64,000 bases of DNA from Rhodococcus opacus B4 (GTDB lineage Bacteria; Actinomycetota; Actinomycetes; Mycobacteriales; Mycobacteriaceae): the NCBI RefSeq assembly GCF_000010805.1, contig NC_012522.1, positions 2,976,001 to 3,040,000 on the forward strand, in the 5' to 3' direction. This document shows, in pieces, positions 1 to 10,419 of the stretch. The position numbers and the translations under genes are program-made. Below the pieces are notes generated by a model. That model was not told the DNA's origin. It saw only the letters and a list, made by a program, of their open reading frames with translations, and ran no database searches. Within the stretch, counting starts at the first letter, position 1. Every line of letters begins with the position of its first letter.

Positions 1-2
1 CG

Positions 3-239
3 TACGGCGTGTTCCCGGCGTTCTCGCTGGCGATCTTCATCGTCCCAGCCGTGCTGTGGCACCTCGTGCGTCCGGCGGACGTGCACTCCCGGATCGGCAC
101 CGCCGACTTCGCGCTGTGTGTCGTTCTCGCCGTGCTCATCTCCGCGATCATGTGGGTGATGGCGCGGCGGATCGCGGTGTCACGGATACAGCGGCACGCC
201 CCGCTGGCCGACTATCTGCGCGACCGGGACAGAGGCTGA
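3..239 (+). CDS. C-terminal end of an integral membrane protein (5' truncated by window)
   Basis: The frame is open from base 3 to a stop at 237-239, so only the last ~78 residues are visible. A GTG at 9 exists but the frame is open before it, so I treat the gene as cut by the window edge. Two hydrophobic segments can be seen (about residues 6-22 and 34-52 counted from the GTG), separated by a short loop, followed by a basic, charged tail ending RDRDRG, which suggests a cytoplasmic C-terminus. That is the usual shape of the end of a multi-pass transporter or permease. No family signature survives in this piece, so I assign no function. It converges on the minus-strand molybdoenzyme gene. Confidence 0.55.
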   Translation, partial: YGVFPAFSLAIFIVPAVLWHLVRPADVHSRIGTADFALCVVLAVLISAIMWVMARRIAVSRIQRHAPLADYLRDRDRG

Positions 240-289
240 GCAGCCCCGCCCGGTGACGTGAGCGCCGATGCGCACCCCCGCACACATTC

Positions 290-345
290 CCACTCACCTG
301 CGCAGGTGAGTGGCAAAGCGTGCCGGGGCACACTTTGCCACTCAC
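290..345. terminator. Two overlapping, mutually exclusive hairpins between convergent genes
   Basis: Bases 290-313 are a perfect 24-bp palindrome (half CCACTCACCTGC). Bases 306-318 (GTGAGTGGCAAAG) pair perfectly with 333-345, and an inner GTGCC/GGCAC stem extends this second hairpin. The arms share 306-313, so only one of the two can form at a time. The site lies between convergent genes ending at 239 and 347, so a bidirectional terminator is the simplest reading; there is no T-tract. The repeated CACTCAC unit could also be a dispersed REP-like element. Confidence 0.55.
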
Positions 346-346
346 G

Positions 347-2722
347 TCAGGAGAGGTGCTTCGGCTGGGGGTGCGACTTGTGGGCCCAGTCCGCGCCGAC
401 CTCGTCCTGACTCGATCCCGGCGGGCAGTCGGCGTTGTACCGGCCGGCGTGTTCGAGGGACACGACGACGGACTTCGAGGTGGGACAGTTGCTGCCCGCC
501 GCCGTGGAGTCGAGGGGAACGAGCGGGTTGGTCTCCGGGTAGTAGGCGGCGGCCGACCCGCGGGGGATGTCGTATTCGACGATCCGGAAGTCGTGGGCGC
601 AGCGGACCCGGTCGTCCTCGGCCCAGTGGGTGAAGAGGTCGACCATGTCGCCGTCGTCGAATCCGAGGGCCGCGATGTCGTCGTGGTGCAGGAAGATCAC
701 GCGGCGTCCGCCCTCGATCCCGCGGTAGCGGTCGCTGAGCCCGTAGATCGTGGTGTTGAACTGGTCGTGGCTGCGGATCGTCTGCAGGATCACGTGCCCC
801 GGCGGCACCTGCAGCACCTCGATCGGGGACACCGCGAATTCGGCCCGGCCGGAGTGGGTGGGAAACGTCCGGGAATCGCGCGGCGGGTGCGGCAGCACGA
901 ACCCGCCGGGCCGCCGGACATTCACCTCGTACCCCTCGCAGCCGGGAACGACCCGCGAGATGTGCAGGCGGATGTTCGCGTAGTCGTCCCGCATCTTCTT
1001 CCACTCGATGCCGTACCGGTCGCCGATCGTGGCCTCGGCGATGCGGGTGACGATGCCCACCTCCGAATCGAGATGCGGACTGGCCGGTTTCAGCGGTCCC
1101 CGGGACGCGTGAACGGAACACGTCGAGTCCTCGACCGAGATGAACTGGGGACCGCCGGCCTGGACGTCCTGCTCGGTGCGCCCGCGGGTCGGCAGGATGA
1201 GGGCTGTGTCGCCGCACACGAGATGCGAGCGGTTGATCTTCGTGGAGATGTGGACGGTCATCCGGGTCCTGCGCAGCGCGGCGGCGGTGACGTCGGTGTC
1301 CGGGGCCGCCTGGACGAAGTTCCCGCCGAGCCCGAGGAAGAAATGCGCCTTGTCATCACGCATCGCCCGGATGGAATCGACGGTGTCATAGCCGTTCTCG
1401 CGGGGAGGGTCGAAGTCGAATTCCTTCGCGAGGGCGTCGAGGAAATGCCGCGGCGGACGCTCCCAGATGCCCATCGTGCGGTCGCCCTGCACGTTCGAAT
1501 GTCCGCGCACCGGGAAGAGCCCGGCACCGGGCTTCCCGATGTTTCCCTGGGCGAGTGCGAGATTGGTGACTTCCTTGATGATCGCCACCGAGTTGTGGTG
1601 CTGGGTGAGCCCCATCGCCCAACAGAACACGGTGGCGTCGGAATCGCGCAGGAGCCGGGCCGCGTCGGTGATCTGTTCCCGCGACAGTCCGGTCGTGCGG
1701 GTGACGACGTCCCAGTCGATGTCGGTGACGTGCTGCTTCCACAGCTCGAACCCGATGGTGTGCTGTTCGATGAACTCGTGGTCGAGGGCGTCCCATCCGA
1801 CGAGCAGGGAGCCGAACGCCTGCAGCAGCGCGAGGTCGCCGTTGAGCGCGATCGGCAGATGCAGGTCGGACAGGTCGGTACCCGGACCGACCATGCCGCG
1901 GGGCGTCTGCGGATTCTTGAAGTTGACCAGACCCGCCTCGCGCAGTGGATTGATCGACAGGATCTTCGCGCCGTTCTGCTTGGCCTTCTCCAGTGCCGAC
2001 AACATCCGCGGATGATTGGTGCCCGGATTCTGACCTTGCAGGACAATCAGTTTCGCATGATAGACGTCGTCCATCGTGACGCTGGCCTTGCCGATGCCGA
2101 TCGACTCCTGCAGCGCGATGCTGGTCGATTCGTGGCACATGTTGGAACAGTCGGGCAGGTTGTTGGTCCCGAAAGCGCGGACGAACAACTGGTACGCGAA
2201 CGCGGCCTCGTTCGACGCCCGGCCGGACGTGTAGAAGATCGCCTCGTCCGGACTGTCCAGGGCGTTCAGCTGGTCGCCGATCAGCGCGAACGCCTCGTCC
2301 CAGTCGATGGGTTCGTAGTGGGTGCCGCCGGGCCGTTTCACCATCGGGTGGGTGATCCGACCCTGCTGCCCGAGCCAGTGCTCGCTGTGGCAGTCGAGGT
2401 CGGCGATGCTGTGCCGGGCGAAGAATTCGGGTGTCGCCCGGTCCCGCGTCGCCTCTTCCGCCACGGCCTTGGCGCCGTTCTCGCAGAACTCCGCGGCATG
2501 ACGGTGACCCGGGTCGGGATCGGGCCACGCGCAGCTCATGCAGTCGAATCCCTCGGCCTGGTTCAGCCGCAGCAGCGTCTCAGCCGTCCGGACCACACCC
2601 ATGTGCTCGAGCGCGCGTTTCATCGACACCGCGACCGCGGTCGGCCCGGCCGCGTGGTCCTTCGGGGGTTCGACGTGGAGGTCGGCCTCGTCGTAGTCGC
2701 GTTCCTCGTCCTGGTGCCGCAT
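347..2722 (-). CDS. FdhF/YdeP-family molybdopterin oxidoreductase
   Basis: The 791-residue protein belongs to the molybdopterin-guanine-dinucleotide oxidoreductases of the FdhF/YdeP group. Cysteines for a likely iron-sulfur site are at C61-x2-C64 and C80 (CMSCAW, then FCENG). The molybdopterin domain runs from about residue 130, with the conserved DCSNMCHES stretch at 191-199 near the expected metal site, and the C-terminal dinucleotide-binding domain occupies roughly 640-790. Family members are called formate dehydrogenase-like, but the substrate of the YdeP branch is not established (in E. coli it is linked to acid resistance). The ATG has GGAAGG seven bases upstream. It starts 14 bp after the flavin monooxygenase stop, so the two are probably co-transcribed. 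No partner subunits are seen nearby. Confidence 0.85.
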   Translation of the reverse strand: MRHQDEERDYDEADLHVEPPKDHAAGPTAVAVSMKRALEHMGVVRTAETLLRLNQAEGFDCMSCAWPDPDPGHRHAAEFCENGAKAVAEEATRDRATPEFFARHSIADLDCHSEHWLGQQGRITHPMVKRPGGTHYEPIDWDEAFALIGDQLNALDSPDEAIFYTSGRASNEAAFAYQLFVRAFGTNNLPDCSNMCHESTSIALQESIGIGKASVTMDDVYHAKLIVLQGQNPGTNHPRMLSALEKAKQNGAKILSINPLREAGLVNFKNPQTPRGMVGPGTDLSDLHLPIALNGDLALLQAFGSLLVGWDALDHEFIEQHTIGFELWKQHVTDIDWDVVTRTTGLSREQITDAARLLRDSDATVFCWAMGLTQHHNSVAIIKEVTNLALAQGNIGKPGAGLFPVRGHSNVQGDRTMGIWERPPRHFLDALAKEFDFDPPRENGYDTVDSIRAMRDDKAHFFLGLGGNFVQAAPDTDVTAAALRRTRMTVHISTKINRSHLVCGDTALILPTRGRTEQDVQAGGPQFISVEDSTCSVHASRGPLKPASPHLDSEVGIVTRIAEATIGDRYGIEWKKMRDDYANIRLHISRVVPGCEGYEVNVRRPGGFVLPHPPRDSRTFPTHSGRAEFAVSPIEVLQVPPGHVILQTIRSHDQFNTTIYGLSDRYRGIEGGRRVIFLHHDDIAALGFDDGDMVDLFTHWAEDDRVRCAHDFRIVEYDIPRGSAAAYYPETNPLVPLDSTAAGSNCPTSKSVVVSLEHAGRYNADCPPGSSQDEVGADWAHKSHPQPKHLS

Positions 2723-2736
2723 CGTTCAGCCTTCCG

Positions 2737-4287
2737 TCACGACGATCTCCCCACCAGACGACCGAGATAGTCGAGGACGTCGTCGGTGGCGGTGGCCGCG
2801 GCGGTGAGTGCCACGTAACCGTCGGGGCGTACCACCACCAGCGTGCCACCATGTGCCCCGTACGCGCTGCGCGCGAGGCCGCGGTCGTCGACGACGTCGA
2901 TGCCGGGCCCGCGGGAATCGCCCACCACCACGTATTTCACGTCGTCGGGTGCGTCCTCGGCCAGGATCTGCAGGGTGTGCCGGGACCCGCCGCCGAACCC
3001 GAGAATGGTGAAGTGCGTGCCGCGGAAGACGTCGAACAGCCGCAGCGGGGTGCCGTCCGGGCTCAGGCACGGCGCGTCGGGTGCGCGGTCCCCCGCGCGG
3101 ACGCCCGTCGTCACGTCCCCGTCCCTCGACAGCGAACTCCACTGATAGCCGAAACCGAGTTGCTGGCCGTCCTCGGTGACCGCGACCCCCAGGCCCTGCG
3201 AATCTTCCCGACCGAGGCTCGCGGCCACCTTCTGCAGCCCCTCGCTGCTCACCCCGAGCGTCCAGCGCGCGAGCGGCAACCGCTCCTCCTGATACGTGTC
3301 GAGAAGCGACGGATCCGCCGACCCGGCCAGGACCAGCGCGAGTTTCCAGCCGAGGTTGTAGGCGTCCTGGATTCCGGTGTTCATCCCGAGCCCACCGGCC
3401 GGCGGGTGAACGTGTGCGGCGTCCCCGGCGAGGAACACCCGACCGTCGCGGAAGCGGTCCACCATGCGCACGTTCACATGCCAGGTGGACAGCCACGTCG
3501 GTTCGGACAGTCGCACCCCGGGATCGCAGGCGACGTCGTCCAGAACCCGCTGGAAGTACTCCAGCGACGGCGCGGGCAGGTTGCCCTCCTCGTCGAAGTC
3601 CGCGAACGGCACTCCCTGGAACTGCCAGGAATTGATTCCGCGGAACGGGCACAACGCGACGAATCCCTTCTCCGGGTGCGTCCACTGGTACCAGCGATCG
3701 GGAACCAGACCGTCGACGGCCACATCGCCGAGGAGCATGCCCTCGATGCCGCCCGTGCCCTCGAACGACACTCCGAGCGCCTTGCGCACCGCGCTGCGCC
3801 CGCCGTCGCAGCCGACGAGGTAGCGCGCCATGATGGTCCCGCCGCCGGCGAGCCGGACCGTCACCTTGTCGGTGGTCTGCTCGAATCCGACGACCTCGAC
3901 GCCACGCTCCACGTCGATTCCGAACTCCGAGAGCCTTTCTCGCAGAATCCGCTCGGTCTGCCACTGCGGGATCATCAGACCGCTGTCGTAGGGCCGATCG
4001 GGCGTGGGGCTCAGGTCCGCGTGCGGGTCGCCGTCGCTCACCACCTGCCCGCGCACCGCGACCCGGCTGGGAAGGTGACGGAATCCGGCGTCGACGATCT
4101 CGTCGACGATGCCGAGATCGTCCATCACCTCCTGGCTGCGCGCGGTCAACCCCTTTCCGCGCGAACCCGGGAACGGCTCGGGCGACTTGTCGAGGATCCG
4201 CACTTCGACGCCACGCCGCGCCAGTTCCAGAGCGAGCGTGAGACCGGTCGGCCCGGCCCCGGCCACCACTGCCTCGGTAGGGCTCAT
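2737..4287 (-). CDS. FAD-dependent aromatic-ring monooxygenase (PheA/TfdB class)
   Basis: A 516-residue class A flavoprotein monooxygenase. The N-terminal Rossmann motif GAGPTG (residues 10-15), the DG-type motif GCDGGRSAVRKALG (about 154-167) and the GD motif with FLAGDAAHVHPPAGGLGMN (about 290-308) are all present. After residue ~400 comes the thioredoxin-like C-terminal domain typical of phenol 2-monooxygenase/TfdB-like enzymes. Such enzymes hydroxylate phenolic rings with NAD(P)H and O2; the substrate cannot be read from sequence. Its position between hppD and the molybdoenzyme, all on the minus strand, suggests aromatic catabolism, perhaps of tyrosine-derived phenols, but that is inference. 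The start ATG lies 62 bp after the hppD stop. Confidence 0.85.
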   Translation of the reverse strand: MSPTEAVVAGAGPTGLTLALELARRGVEVRILDKSPEPFPGSRGKGLTARSQEVMDDLGIVDEIVDAGFRHLPSRVAVRGQVVSDGDPHADLSPTPDRPYDSGLMIPQWQTERILRERLSEFGIDVERGVEVVGFEQTTDKVTVRLAGGGTIMARYLVGCDGGRSAVRKALGVSFEGTGGIEGMLLGDVAVDGLVPDRWYQWTHPEKGFVALCPFRGINSWQFQGVPFADFDEEGNLPAPSLEYFQRVLDDVACDPGVRLSEPTWLSTWHVNVRMVDRFRDGRVFLAGDAAHVHPPAGGLGMNTGIQDAYNLGWKLALVLAGSADPSLLDTYQEERLPLARWTLGVSSEGLQKVAASLGREDSQGLGVAVTEDGQQLGFGYQWSSLSRDGDVTTGVRAGDRAPDAPCLSPDGTPLRLFDVFRGTHFTILGFGGGSRHTLQILAEDAPDDVKYVVVGDSRGPGIDVVDDRGLARSAYGAHGGTLVVVRPDGYVALTAAATATDDVLDYLGRLVGRSS

Positions 4288-4349
4288 GGCGTCATCGTAT
4301 TCGCGACGGCACCGATCCCGCGGGAAAGTCGTCGCACATCGGCTCTCGC

Positions 4350-5600
<1,251 letters not shown>

Positions 5601-5734
5601 TCACTACGAAAACCCACGTCGCCCACATAGGCAACCGAGCCAGCAGCAGCTAGCCGCAGTGCCACCTTCGACGACCTGCGAGGGGCATTTCATATACAGT
5701 CGGACTAGTTGAATCGCTTCGGAGAGGCCCTGCC

Positions 5735-6262
5735 ATGAAGGACGCTGTGCAGTTGGACGAACTCGATTTCGCCCTCCTCGACGCCATGCACGACGACCCG
5801 AAGGCGGGCGTACTCGAACTGTCCCGCCGACTCAAGGTCGCGCGGGCCACCGTCCAGGCGCGGGTGCGCAAACTCGAGGAGTCGGGCGTGATCGCCGGAT
5901 ACGAGCCGCGCCTCGACCTCGCCGCCGCCGGGTTCGACGTGCAGGCCTTCGTCACGCTGGAGACAGCGCAGGGCGCACTCGACTCCGTGACTTCGGAACT
6001 CGAATCGATCCCCGGGGTGCTCGAGGCCTTCGCGACCACCGGTTCCGGCGACATCCTGTGCCGCATCGCCGCCGGCTCGCACCTCGGGCTGCAGCAGACC
6101 CTGATCGATCTGAACAAGTCGAGCGTCGTCGCCCGATCCACCAGCGTGATGGTGCTGTCGGTGATCGTCCCCTACCGGTCGATGCCCCTGCTGCGGACGC
6201 TGGACCGACCGCGCTCGGCGAAGGCTCCGGCCTACCGCACAGCGACCGCGGATCCGGATTAG
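5735..6262 (+). CDS. Lrp/AsnC-family transcriptional regulator
   Basis: A 175-residue regulator with the winged HTH at residues ~8-60 (AVQLDELDFALLDAMHDDPKAG onwards, recognition helix in LKVARATVQARVRKLEESG) and an RAM/Lrp ligand-binding domain at ~70-150. GGAGAGG stands seven bases before the ATG. It is divergent from hppD and lies upstream of an amino-acid dehydrogenase and an amino-acid permease, so it may control aromatic amino-acid uptake and breakdown. The 179-bp divergent region holds an AT-rich stretch near 5687-5697 (CATATACA) that could carry a -10 box, but I cannot define an operator. Confidence 0.9.
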   Translation: MKDAVQLDELDFALLDAMHDDPKAGVLELSRRLKVARATVQARVRKLEESGVIAGYEPRLDLAAAGFDVQAFVTLETAQGALDSVTSELESIPGVLEAFATTGSGDILCRIAAGSHLGLQQTLIDLNKSSVVARSTSVMVLSVIVPYRSMPLLRTLDRPRSAKAPAYRTATADPD

Positions 6263-6442
6263 CACCACGATCACCGGTTCTGCTGCACAAACTGAATAGA
6301 AGATTCCGGAACTTCTTTCTCGGTGGTGTTCACCGCGACTACCTGTCGGCCGCTCGGTTGCGACGCACGAGTGGCGCCCACCACAGTGATCGCCGTAACA
6401 GCGGGAAGCACCATCCCGGCAGCCGAGAAACCGAGAGAAGCG

Positions 6443-7669
6443 ATGAAGAATCTGCTCACCCGATTCGAAGAGAAGGCCCCCGAGATCGTCTTCGAGTGGC
6501 ACGACACGGAGACCTCCGCACGCGGGTGGACGGTGATCAACTCGCTGCGCGGCGGCGCGGCCGGCGGCGGAACCCGGATGCGCCGCGGCCTCGACCGCCG
6601 CGAGGTGGAGTCGCTCGCGAAGACCATGGAAGTGAAGTTCACCGTCTCGGGTCCGGCGATCGGCGGCGCGAAGTCGGGCATCGACTTCGACCCGACCGAT
6701 CCACGCAAGGACGAGGTGCTGCGACGCTGGTTCAAGACCGTGACCCCGCTGCTCAAGTCGTACTACGGCACCGGCGGCGACCTGAACGTCGACGAGATGG
6801 CCGAGGTCGTGCCGATCACCGAGAGCTACGGGCTGTGGCATCCGCAGGAAGGCGTCGTCAACGGGCACTTCGCGGCCAGCGATCGGGAGCGGGTGCAGCG
6901 GGTCGGGCAGCTGCGACTCGGCGTCGCGAAGGTCGTCGAGGATGCGCGGTTCACCCCCGATCCGCAGGCGAAGTACACGGTGTCCGATCTGATCACCGGC
7001 TGGGGTGTCGCCGAATCGGTGCGGCACTACTACCGGGTCTACGGCGGCGACCTGGCCGGCAAGCGGGTGATCATGCAGGGCTGGGGCAACGTCGGCGCCG
7101 CCGCCGCGTACTACCTCGCGCAGTCCGGTGCCCGGATCGTCGGCATCCTCGACCGCAACGGCGGGCTGTCGAACACCGACGGCTACGACTTCGAGCAGAT
7201 CCGCGCACTGTTCCTCGCGAAGGAGGGCAACGAACTGCGCGCCTCCGGCACGGTGCCGTTCGAGGAGATCAACGAGACGATCTGGAGTTCCGGCGCCGAG
7301 GTGTTCCTGCCCTGCGCCGCTTCACGTCTGGTGACCCGCGAGCAGGTCGACAGGCTGATCGCCGGCGGCCTCGAGGTGGTGGCGAGCGGCGCCAACGTGC
7401 CGTTCGCGGACGACGAGATCTTCTACGGCCCCACCTACGAGTACGCCGACAAGAGCGTCGCCGTCGTCCCCGACTTCATCGCCAACTGCGGCATGGCCCG
7501 CGCGTTCGCGCTGCTGATGGAGGGTGACGTCGAGGTGTCGGACGAGGCGATCTTCGGTGACGTCTCCGCCACGATCGCGACGGCGCTCGAGCGCTGCTTC
7601 GCCCGTTCCCCGCAACCGACCGGAATCGCCGGTACCGCGTTCGAGATCGCACTCGATCAGCTCGTCTGA
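6443..7669 (+). CDS. Glu/Leu/Phe/Val-type amino-acid dehydrogenase
   Basis: I choose the ATG at 6443 (GAGAGAAG just upstream) rather than the longer open frame from 6323, whose first 40 residues look non-coding; this gives 408 residues. The dimerisation/substrate domain carries K65 and the catalytic lysine K77 in GPAIGGAKSGI, and the NAD-binding Rossmann motif is QGWGNVG in the second half. Enzymes of this family oxidatively deaminate glutamate or branched/aromatic amino acids to 2-keto acids. Specificity between glutamate and others cannot be settled by eye. Next to Lrp, hppD and an amino-acid permease, a role in amino-acid catabolism fits. The stop lies 16 bp before the permease start. Confidence 0.88.
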   Translation: MKNLLTRFEEKAPEIVFEWHDTETSARGWTVINSLRGGAAGGGTRMRRGLDRREVESLAKTMEVKFTVSGPAIGGAKSGIDFDPTDPRKDEVLRRWFKTVTPLLKSYYGTGGDLNVDEMAEVVPITESYGLWHPQEGVVNGHFAASDRERVQRVGQLRLGVAKVVEDARFTPDPQAKYTVSDLITGWGVAESVRHYYRVYGGDLAGKRVIMQGWGNVGAAAAYYLAQSGARIVGILDRNGGLSNTDGYDFEQIRALFLAKEGNELRASGTVPFEEINETIWSSGAEVFLPCAASRLVTREQVDRLIAGGLEVVASGANVPFADDEIFYGPTYEYADKSVAVVPDFIANCGMARAFALLMEGDVEVSDEAIFGDVSATIATALERCFARSPQPTGIAGTAFEIALDQLV

Positions 7670-7685
7670 CGGACCGGGAGAACCC

Positions 7686-9107
7686 ATGAACACAGTGCAC
7701 GACCCACCGGCCTCCACCACGCGCCTTCAGCAGGCGATGAAACCGCGCCAGTTGGTGATGATGAGTCTGGGCGGCGCGATCGGCGCCGGACTGTTCGTCG
7801 GCTCCGGCGCGGGCATCGCCGTCGCCGGGCCCGCCGTGCTCGTCTCCTTCCTCATCGCCGGATTCCTCGTCGTCCTCGTGATGCGGATGATGGGCGAGAT
7901 GGTGGCCGCCGACCCCGACAGCGGCGCGTTCTCCGTCCACGCCGAGAACGCGATGGGCCCGATCGCCGGCCGGACCATCGGCTGGCTCTACTGGGTGCAA
8001 GTCGTCATCGTCGTGGCCGCAGAAGCGACCGCGGCGGCCGCGATCACCGCCGCGTCGATACCCGCCGTTCCCCAATGGGTGGCGGCCCTGGCGTACATGA
8101 GCGTGCTGACCGCGGTGAACCTGGCGGGTGTCTCCCGCTTCGGTGAGTTCGAATTCTGGTTCGCCGCACTGAAGATCGTCGCCATCGTCGCGTTCCTGGC
8201 GGTCGGCTGCGCGATGATCCTGGGCTGGATCCCGAGCTTCGACGCACCCGGACTGTCGAATCTCACCGGCCACGGCGGGTTCGCCCCCAACGGTGTCACC
8301 GGCATCGCGGCCGGCCTGCTGATCGTCGTGTTCGCGTTCGGTGGCACCGAGGTGATGGCGATCGCCGCCGCCGAGACGTCGGAGCCCAAGCGCAACGTGA
8401 GCCGGGCGGTGCGGTCCATCGTGTGGCGGATCCTGGTGTTCTACGTCGGTTCGGTCCTGATCATGGTGACGGTGCTGCCGTGGACCGCGGACGAACTCGC
8501 GACGGGCCCGTTCGTCGCGGTCCTCAACGCCGCGCACGTGCCCGGCGCCGGCGCCGTGATGACGGTCGTCGTGGTCATCGCACTGCTGTCGTCGCTGAAC
8601 GCCATGCTGTTCAGTGGTTCCCGGATGATCTACTCGCTGTCCGAGCGCGGCGCGGCCGCGAAGGTGTTCGGCCGGGTGTCGGGCAACGGCGTTCCCCGGG
8701 TGGCGGTGCTGGCGTCGGTGGCGTTCGGGTTCGTCACCGTCGTCCTCAACTACCTGGCCCCCGATCGCGTTCTCCCGCTGCTGCTCAACGCGGTCGGGTC
8801 GACGATCCTGGTGTTGTGGACGTTCGTCACGGTGTCGCAGATCGTGTTGCGGCGGCGCGCCGAGAAGTCGGGGCGAACGGATCTGCCACTGAAAATGTGG
8901 TGCTTCCCGTATCTGTCGTATGTTGCCCTCGCGCTGCTCGCCGCGGTCGCGGTGCTGGCGTTGTTCGACGACGCCGCACGCAACCAGCTGTTCGCGACGC
9001 TCACGTTCACCTGCGCGATCACCCTGGCCTGCTGGGTGCTCGGGCGTCGGCAGCGCGCCGCGGCCGCCGACGGCACACCGGAGAAGACACCCGAGACCGT
9101 CGGCTGA
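7686..9107 (+). CDS. APC-family amino-acid permease
   Basis: With the ATG at 7686 (GGGAGAACC upstream) the protein has 473 residues; the open frame reaches back to 7524 but that part overlaps the dehydrogenase. The N-terminal sequence MMSLGGAIGAGLFVGSG is the substrate-binding TM1 motif of the AroP/GabP/CycA (AAT) group, and about twelve hydrophobic helices follow. The expected function is proton-coupled uptake of an amino acid or GABA across the inner membrane. It is 16 bp downstream of the dehydrogenase gene, so uptake and deamination are probably co-expressed. Confidence 0.9.
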   Translation: MNTVHDPPASTTRLQQAMKPRQLVMMSLGGAIGAGLFVGSGAGIAVAGPAVLVSFLIAGFLVVLVMRMMGEMVAADPDSGAFSVHAENAMGPIAGRTIGWLYWVQVVIVVAAEATAAAAITAASIPAVPQWVAALAYMSVLTAVNLAGVSRFGEFEFWFAALKIVAIVAFLAVGCAMILGWIPSFDAPGLSNLTGHGGFAPNGVTGIAAGLLIVVFAFGGTEVMAIAAAETSEPKRNVSRAVRSIVWRILVFYVGSVLIMVTVLPWTADELATGPFVAVLNAAHVPGAGAVMTVVVVIALLSSLNAMLFSGSRMIYSLSERGAAAKVFGRVSGNGVPRVAVLASVAFGFVTVVLNYLAPDRVLPLLLNAVGSTILVLWTFVTVSQIVLRRRAEKSGRTDLPLKMWCFPYLSYVALALLAAVAVLALFDDAARNQLFATLTFTCAITLACWVLGRRQRAAAADGTPEKTPETVG

Positions 9108-9122
9108 CCGGACGCCGCCGCG

Positions 9123-9155
9123 GTCTCACGGACGTCGAGGGGTCGTCCGTGAGAC
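9123..9155 (+). terminator. Hairpin after the permease gene
   Basis: GTCTCACGGACG (9123-9134) pairs perfectly with 9144-9155 across a nine-base loop, 15 bp after the permease stop. No T-run follows, as is common for actinobacterial terminators. It separates the dehydrogenase-permease unit from the next gene. Confidence 0.6.
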
Positions 9156-9242
9156 AGCGCGGTCTCCCGCTCAGCGGACACTTTCCGATCGTCGCATGAC
9201 CTGCTGCCCTACCGTCGACCGCACAGAACGAAGGGGCCGGGA

Positions 9243-10412
9243 ATGACCACACCACCAGACGTTTTCGCTCCGGCCACCCTGGGTCCCCTCACGTTGCGCA
9301 ACCGGATCATCAAATCCGCCACGTTCGAGGGGCGCACGCCCGACGCACTCGTCACGGACGAACTGATCGAGTTCCACCGCCGACCCGCTGCGGGTGGTGT
9401 GGGGATGTCGACGGTGGCCTATTGCGCCGTGGCACCCGAGGGTCGCACCGAACGCGGGCAGTTGTGGATGCGCCCCGACGCGGTGCCCGGGCTGCGCAGG
9501 CTCACCGACGCCATCCACGCCGAGGGTGCCGCCGCGAGTGCGCAGCTCGGTCACGCCGGACCCGTCGCGAACGAGAAGTCCACCGGACTGCCCGCGCTCG
9601 CACCGTCCCGGTCGTTCAACCCGTTGAGCATGCGGATGATCCGCAGCGCCACGGCCGCCGACATCGCCAGGATCACCACCGCCCACGGCACCGCGGCGCG
9701 GATCGCGGTCGAGTCCGGTTTCGACGCCGTCGAGATCCACTTCGGCCACAACTACTTCGCCAGTGCGTTTCTCAGCCCGAAGCTGAACCGCCGCACCGAT
9801 TCCTACGGCGGATCACTGGAGAACCGGGCCCGGGTGGTGCGCGACGTCGCCCGGACCGTGCGCGACGCCGTCGGCGGCCGGGTCGCGATCCTCGCCAAAC
9901 TCAACATGGACGACGGCGTGCCCGGCGGCTTCTGGCTCGACGAGGCCATCCAGGTGGCCCGGCTGCTCGAGCGCGACGGCAGCGTCGATGCCCTCGAACT
10001 CACCATGGGCAGTTCACTTCTCAACCCGATGTATCTGTTCAAGGGTGACGCACCGGTACGGGAGTTCGCGGCCGCCATGCCGCAGCCAGTTCGCCTCGGC
10101 GTCCAACTGGTCGGGAAGTCGATGATCCACACCTACCCCTACCGCGACCTGTTCATGCTCGAGCACGCCCGCCAGATCCGTGCGGCGGTGACGTTGCCGC
10201 TCGTCCTGCTCGGCGGCGTCACCGACCGGGCGGGCATGGACACCGCCATGGCCGAGGGCTTCGAATTCGTCGCCATGGCCCGGGCACTACTGCGCGAACC
10301 CGACCTGGTGAACCGCATCCGGTCCGAACCCCGCACCCAGTCACTGTGCATCCACTGCAACAAATGCATGCCCACCATCTTCAGCGGCGCGCGCTGCGTG
10401 CTCGTCGAATAG
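9243..10412 (+). CDS. NADH:flavin oxidoreductase, Old Yellow Enzyme family
   Basis: A 389-residue TIM-barrel flavoprotein. FMN-barrel features are seen from the N-terminus (LRNRIIKSATFEG), the substrate-pocket motif HFGHNYFASAFLSPKLN with NRRTDSYGGSLENRARV follows at about 160-195, and the C-terminal FMN phosphate region reads FVAMARALLREPDL. The tail carries CIHCNKCMPTIFSGARC, a cysteine cluster like that of the 2,4-dienoyl-CoA reductase/XenB side of the family, although the C-terminal FAD/NAD domain is absent. These enzymes reduce activated C=C or nitro groups using NAD(P)H. The ATG is preceded by AAGGGG. It meets the next gene tail-to-tail with only 7 bp between stops. Confidence 0.88.
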   Translation: MTTPPDVFAPATLGPLTLRNRIIKSATFEGRTPDALVTDELIEFHRRPAAGGVGMSTVAYCAVAPEGRTERGQLWMRPDAVPGLRRLTDAIHAEGAAASAQLGHAGPVANEKSTGLPALAPSRSFNPLSMRMIRSATAADIARITTAHGTAARIAVESGFDAVEIHFGHNYFASAFLSPKLNRRTDSYGGSLENRARVVRDVARTVRDAVGGRVAILAKLNMDDGVPGGFWLDEAIQVARLLERDGSVDALELTMGSSLLNPMYLFKGDAPVREFAAAMPQPVRLGVQLVGKSMIHTYPYRDLFMLEHARQIRAAVTLPLVLLGGVTDRAGMDTAMAEGFEFVAMARALLREPDLVNRIRSEPRTQSLCIHCNKCMPTIFSGARCVLVE

Positions 10413-10419
10413 TCGGCGG

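Noticed and set aside
320..2770. Very long plus-strand open frame (816 codons) opposite the molybdoenzyme gene
   Set aside because: It mirrors the minus-strand gene in a high-GC region, shows no domain, and the minus strand has clear family motifs and a ribosome site.
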